Of a stretch of DNA of 64,000 nt, positions 62,560 to 64,000 are shown one piece after another. The DNA is from Montifringilla adamsi. Taxonomy: Eukaryota; Chordata; Aves; Passeriformes; Passeridae. The notes beneath the pieces were generated by a model, which was not told the DNA's origin, made no database searches, and saw only the letters and a program-made list of their open reading frames with translations. How positions within the stretch are numbered: the stretch's first letter is position 1; every line of letters begins with the position of its first letter. The stretch spans positions 8,103,969 through 8,167,968 of the forward strand of contig JAGGNK010013558.1 of assembly GCA_017590115.1 (NCBI GenBank). Direction: 5' to 3'. Both the position numbers and the translations under genes were made by a program.

Positions 62560-63345
62560 CGCCAGGTGCTGCCTGCGCGGCCAGGTGCCCTTCACGGGGC
62601 CCTTGCAGAGCATCATCACCTCTGTGCACCCGCCGGGGATTCACCAGCGCCTTTCCCTAAATAATGGCCCAGAAGAACAGTGTTCACCAAGGCGCTGTTG
62701 ATCCCCATTGTGTTCCCGTCCGTGGGTTTGGACAGCCCGAGCCGCTGTGACCTCAAGGATTACTCCCGTTTCGGGGTACCAAGGCGCGCCCGTGGGGGCG
62801 AGGGGCGGTGGAGCGGGCAGGAGCCTCCGCGGCCCTCTCGGCTCGGCCCGGTGAGGGGAGGGGGCAGCAGGGCAGCAGCAGCCCGGCGTGGGACGGGCCG
62901 GACCCGGCGGCGGCTCCTGCCCGCGAACAGCGCTCCGGAAGCTCGGCCCGGCCCCGCGTGTCCGGGGAGCGTCGTGGGCGGCGGCTCCTGGGGAGGAGGA
63001 GCGCGGCTCCTTCCCTTTCTCCTCCCTCCCGTCACCCCCAAGTCCGGCCGGCCGAGGAGCGGGGCCGGCCGTGTCGGGGGAGCCCCGCAGGCCATCGGCC
63101 GAGCACAGCTGGCCGCGGTGTCCGCGAGGAGCGCGTCCTTTGCGCCCCGGGAGTGTTTTCCTGCAGGTTTCCCGGGCCATTCTGGCAGGATCTACAGCCC
63201 GGTGTTGCCGCCCGCCGCGCCGCCACCGCGTGTATCCTGCGTGGATTGTGCAGGGACTGCACATCCCCCTGGGACCGGGGCCGCCCCGGCGAGGGGCAGC
63301 GCCCGGCCGGTCCCAGCCTGCCTCCGAGAAGGCGGCAGTGTAGAG
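62560..63345. promoter_or_regulatory. Large CpG island 6
   Basis: The longest continuous CpG island in the window, densest at about 62785-63330. Frames of 236 and 242 codons (plus) and 207 codons (minus) overlap one another across the whole island, so openness is due to absence of TA-containing stops. I see no domain in any translation. GC-box-like GGGGCGAGGGGCGGTGG near 62796 is the kind of SP1-type motif found in TATA-less promoters. Confidence 0.75.
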
Positions 63346-63940
63346 TTCAAACGCATCAAACTATCAGAAGTCATTTATCCGGTTTCATAAATAATGTTCT
63401 TATTATCTGCAGCCCCCTTAATTCATGCTCCTGTCCTCTTGATTGCGGGGTTTCAGCAGATAAAAAGTTTATAAGTTGGTCGGGTTCTTGTTTTCCTTTT
63501 TCCATCATTAACATCATTAATATAAGCTATCAATAACCCTGTCGTTTGGAGCATAGCTTCACAGTATTGATTTGCGCAGCTATTCATCTCTGCCATAGAA
63601 GACACGGAATAATTTTCGCATTACAGTAGCTTGGATTTGCTTTTAATTCATATTTAAAGCTGCAACTGGCTCTGTGGAGCTCTCTGCGAAAGACTAGAGG
63701 CGCCTAATTAATAATAAGTTAGAAACGAAGGAAGGCACCAGCGGATAAATAATTAATACAGACATCTCTGTCTCTTTGAGTATTGCTACTTTAAAAATTT
63801 AGACTTACCAGGGCCATACTGTAAGTCTGCAAGTTATATTGAGGAGATGATTTAAGAAAGCTATTTTTTTTTCCTGAAATACAATGCTAAATTATTTACG
63901 GTGTTTTGCAATCTTCCATAAGTTCCTTCATTAACAAGCG
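63346..63940. promoter_or_regulatory. AT-rich candidate conserved block at right end
   Basis: Repeat-free sequence with TAATTA at 63705-63710 and 63750-63755, GTTTATAAGTTGG near 63468, CATTAACATCATTAATATAA near 63507 and TTTAATTCATATTTAAAGC near 63642. It also holds the paired splice-like signals at 63803-63826. It lies between the largest CpG island and the start of another. Probably regulatory or intronic/untranslated sequence of a developmental gene. Confidence 0.38.
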
Positions 63941-64000
63941 CTGCGGTTTGCTCCGGGGGGTGCGGGAGAGCGCGGCTGCAGAGGGACCGCGACGGCTCGG
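63941..64000. promoter_or_regulatory. Left edge of another CpG-rich stretch, truncated by the window
   Basis: Composition switches to GGGTGCGGGAGAGCGCGGC and GACCGCGACGGCTCGG and runs off the end. The island cluster therefore continues to the right, where the associated gene is most likely to be found. Confidence 0.5.

Noticed and set aside
62641..63536. Frames of 207-242 codons on both strands
   Set aside because: They lie wholly or mainly within the largest CpG island, overlap each other in several frames, and translate to Arg/Gly/Pro/Ala-rich sequence without domains.
1..64000. CRISPR arrays, bacterial operons, phage or plasmid modules
   Set aside because: The sequence is vertebrate-like (CpG islands, LTRs, microsatellites). 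The only regular array is the contiguous minisatellite, which has no repeat-spacer structure.
1..64000. Known microRNA or tRNA genes
   Set aside because: A by-eye scan for a few familiar mature sequences (let-7, miR-7, miR-9, miR-124, miR-137) found none, and I recognised no tRNA gene by eye. Less familiar small RNAs cannot be excluded without a covariance-model search.

Overview
The window looks like vertebrate nuclear DNA from a bird, most probably a songbird. Three things point that way. There are dense CpG islands. There are long stretches of non-coding sequence with ordinary microsatellites and no operon-like gene packing. And there are two copies of an LTR (about 4.3 and 17.2 kb) that, from memory, match a very abundant songbird endogenous-retrovirus LTR family. 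The songbird assignment is inference, because no database search was possible. I recognise no protein-coding exon, tRNA, rRNA or known microRNA. The open reading frames are short or can be explained by GC-rich composition, CpG islands or a minisatellite.

Region by region. 1-9.0 kb is non-coding, with a solo LTR, a 33-bp tandem duplication, a hairpin and T/G-rich low complexity. 9.0-9.9 kb is a promoter- or enhancer-like island: CCAAT, E-box, G-rich tract and TATA, then a GC-rich patch, then homeodomain-type AT-rich motifs. 9.9-31.9 kb is mainly featureless, but holds a dispersed 58-bp duplication, a 36-nt near-perfect palindrome, a second solo LTR with a clean 6-bp target-site duplication, a stem-loop and an ORF-free 3.3-kb block (26.8-30.1 kb). 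31.96-32.38 kb is a strong candidate conserved enhancer. 32.4-51.3 kb is non-coding apart from an ATCT microsatellite and a minisatellite of 19/20-bp units with a 77-bp higher-order repeat at 42.88-43.22 kb. 51.3-52.3 kb holds two more candidate enhancers.

From 57.78 kb to the end, several CpG islands alternate with AT-rich, homeobox-site-rich blocks. That alternation is typical of the promoter neighbourhood of a vertebrate developmental regulator gene. The last 55 bases begin another CpG-rich stretch, so the gene body probably lies beyond the right edge or is reached through non-coding first exons here. The left 57 kb would then be the adjoining gene desert or a long intron carrying distal enhancers. 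Gene identity cannot be settled from this sequence alone.
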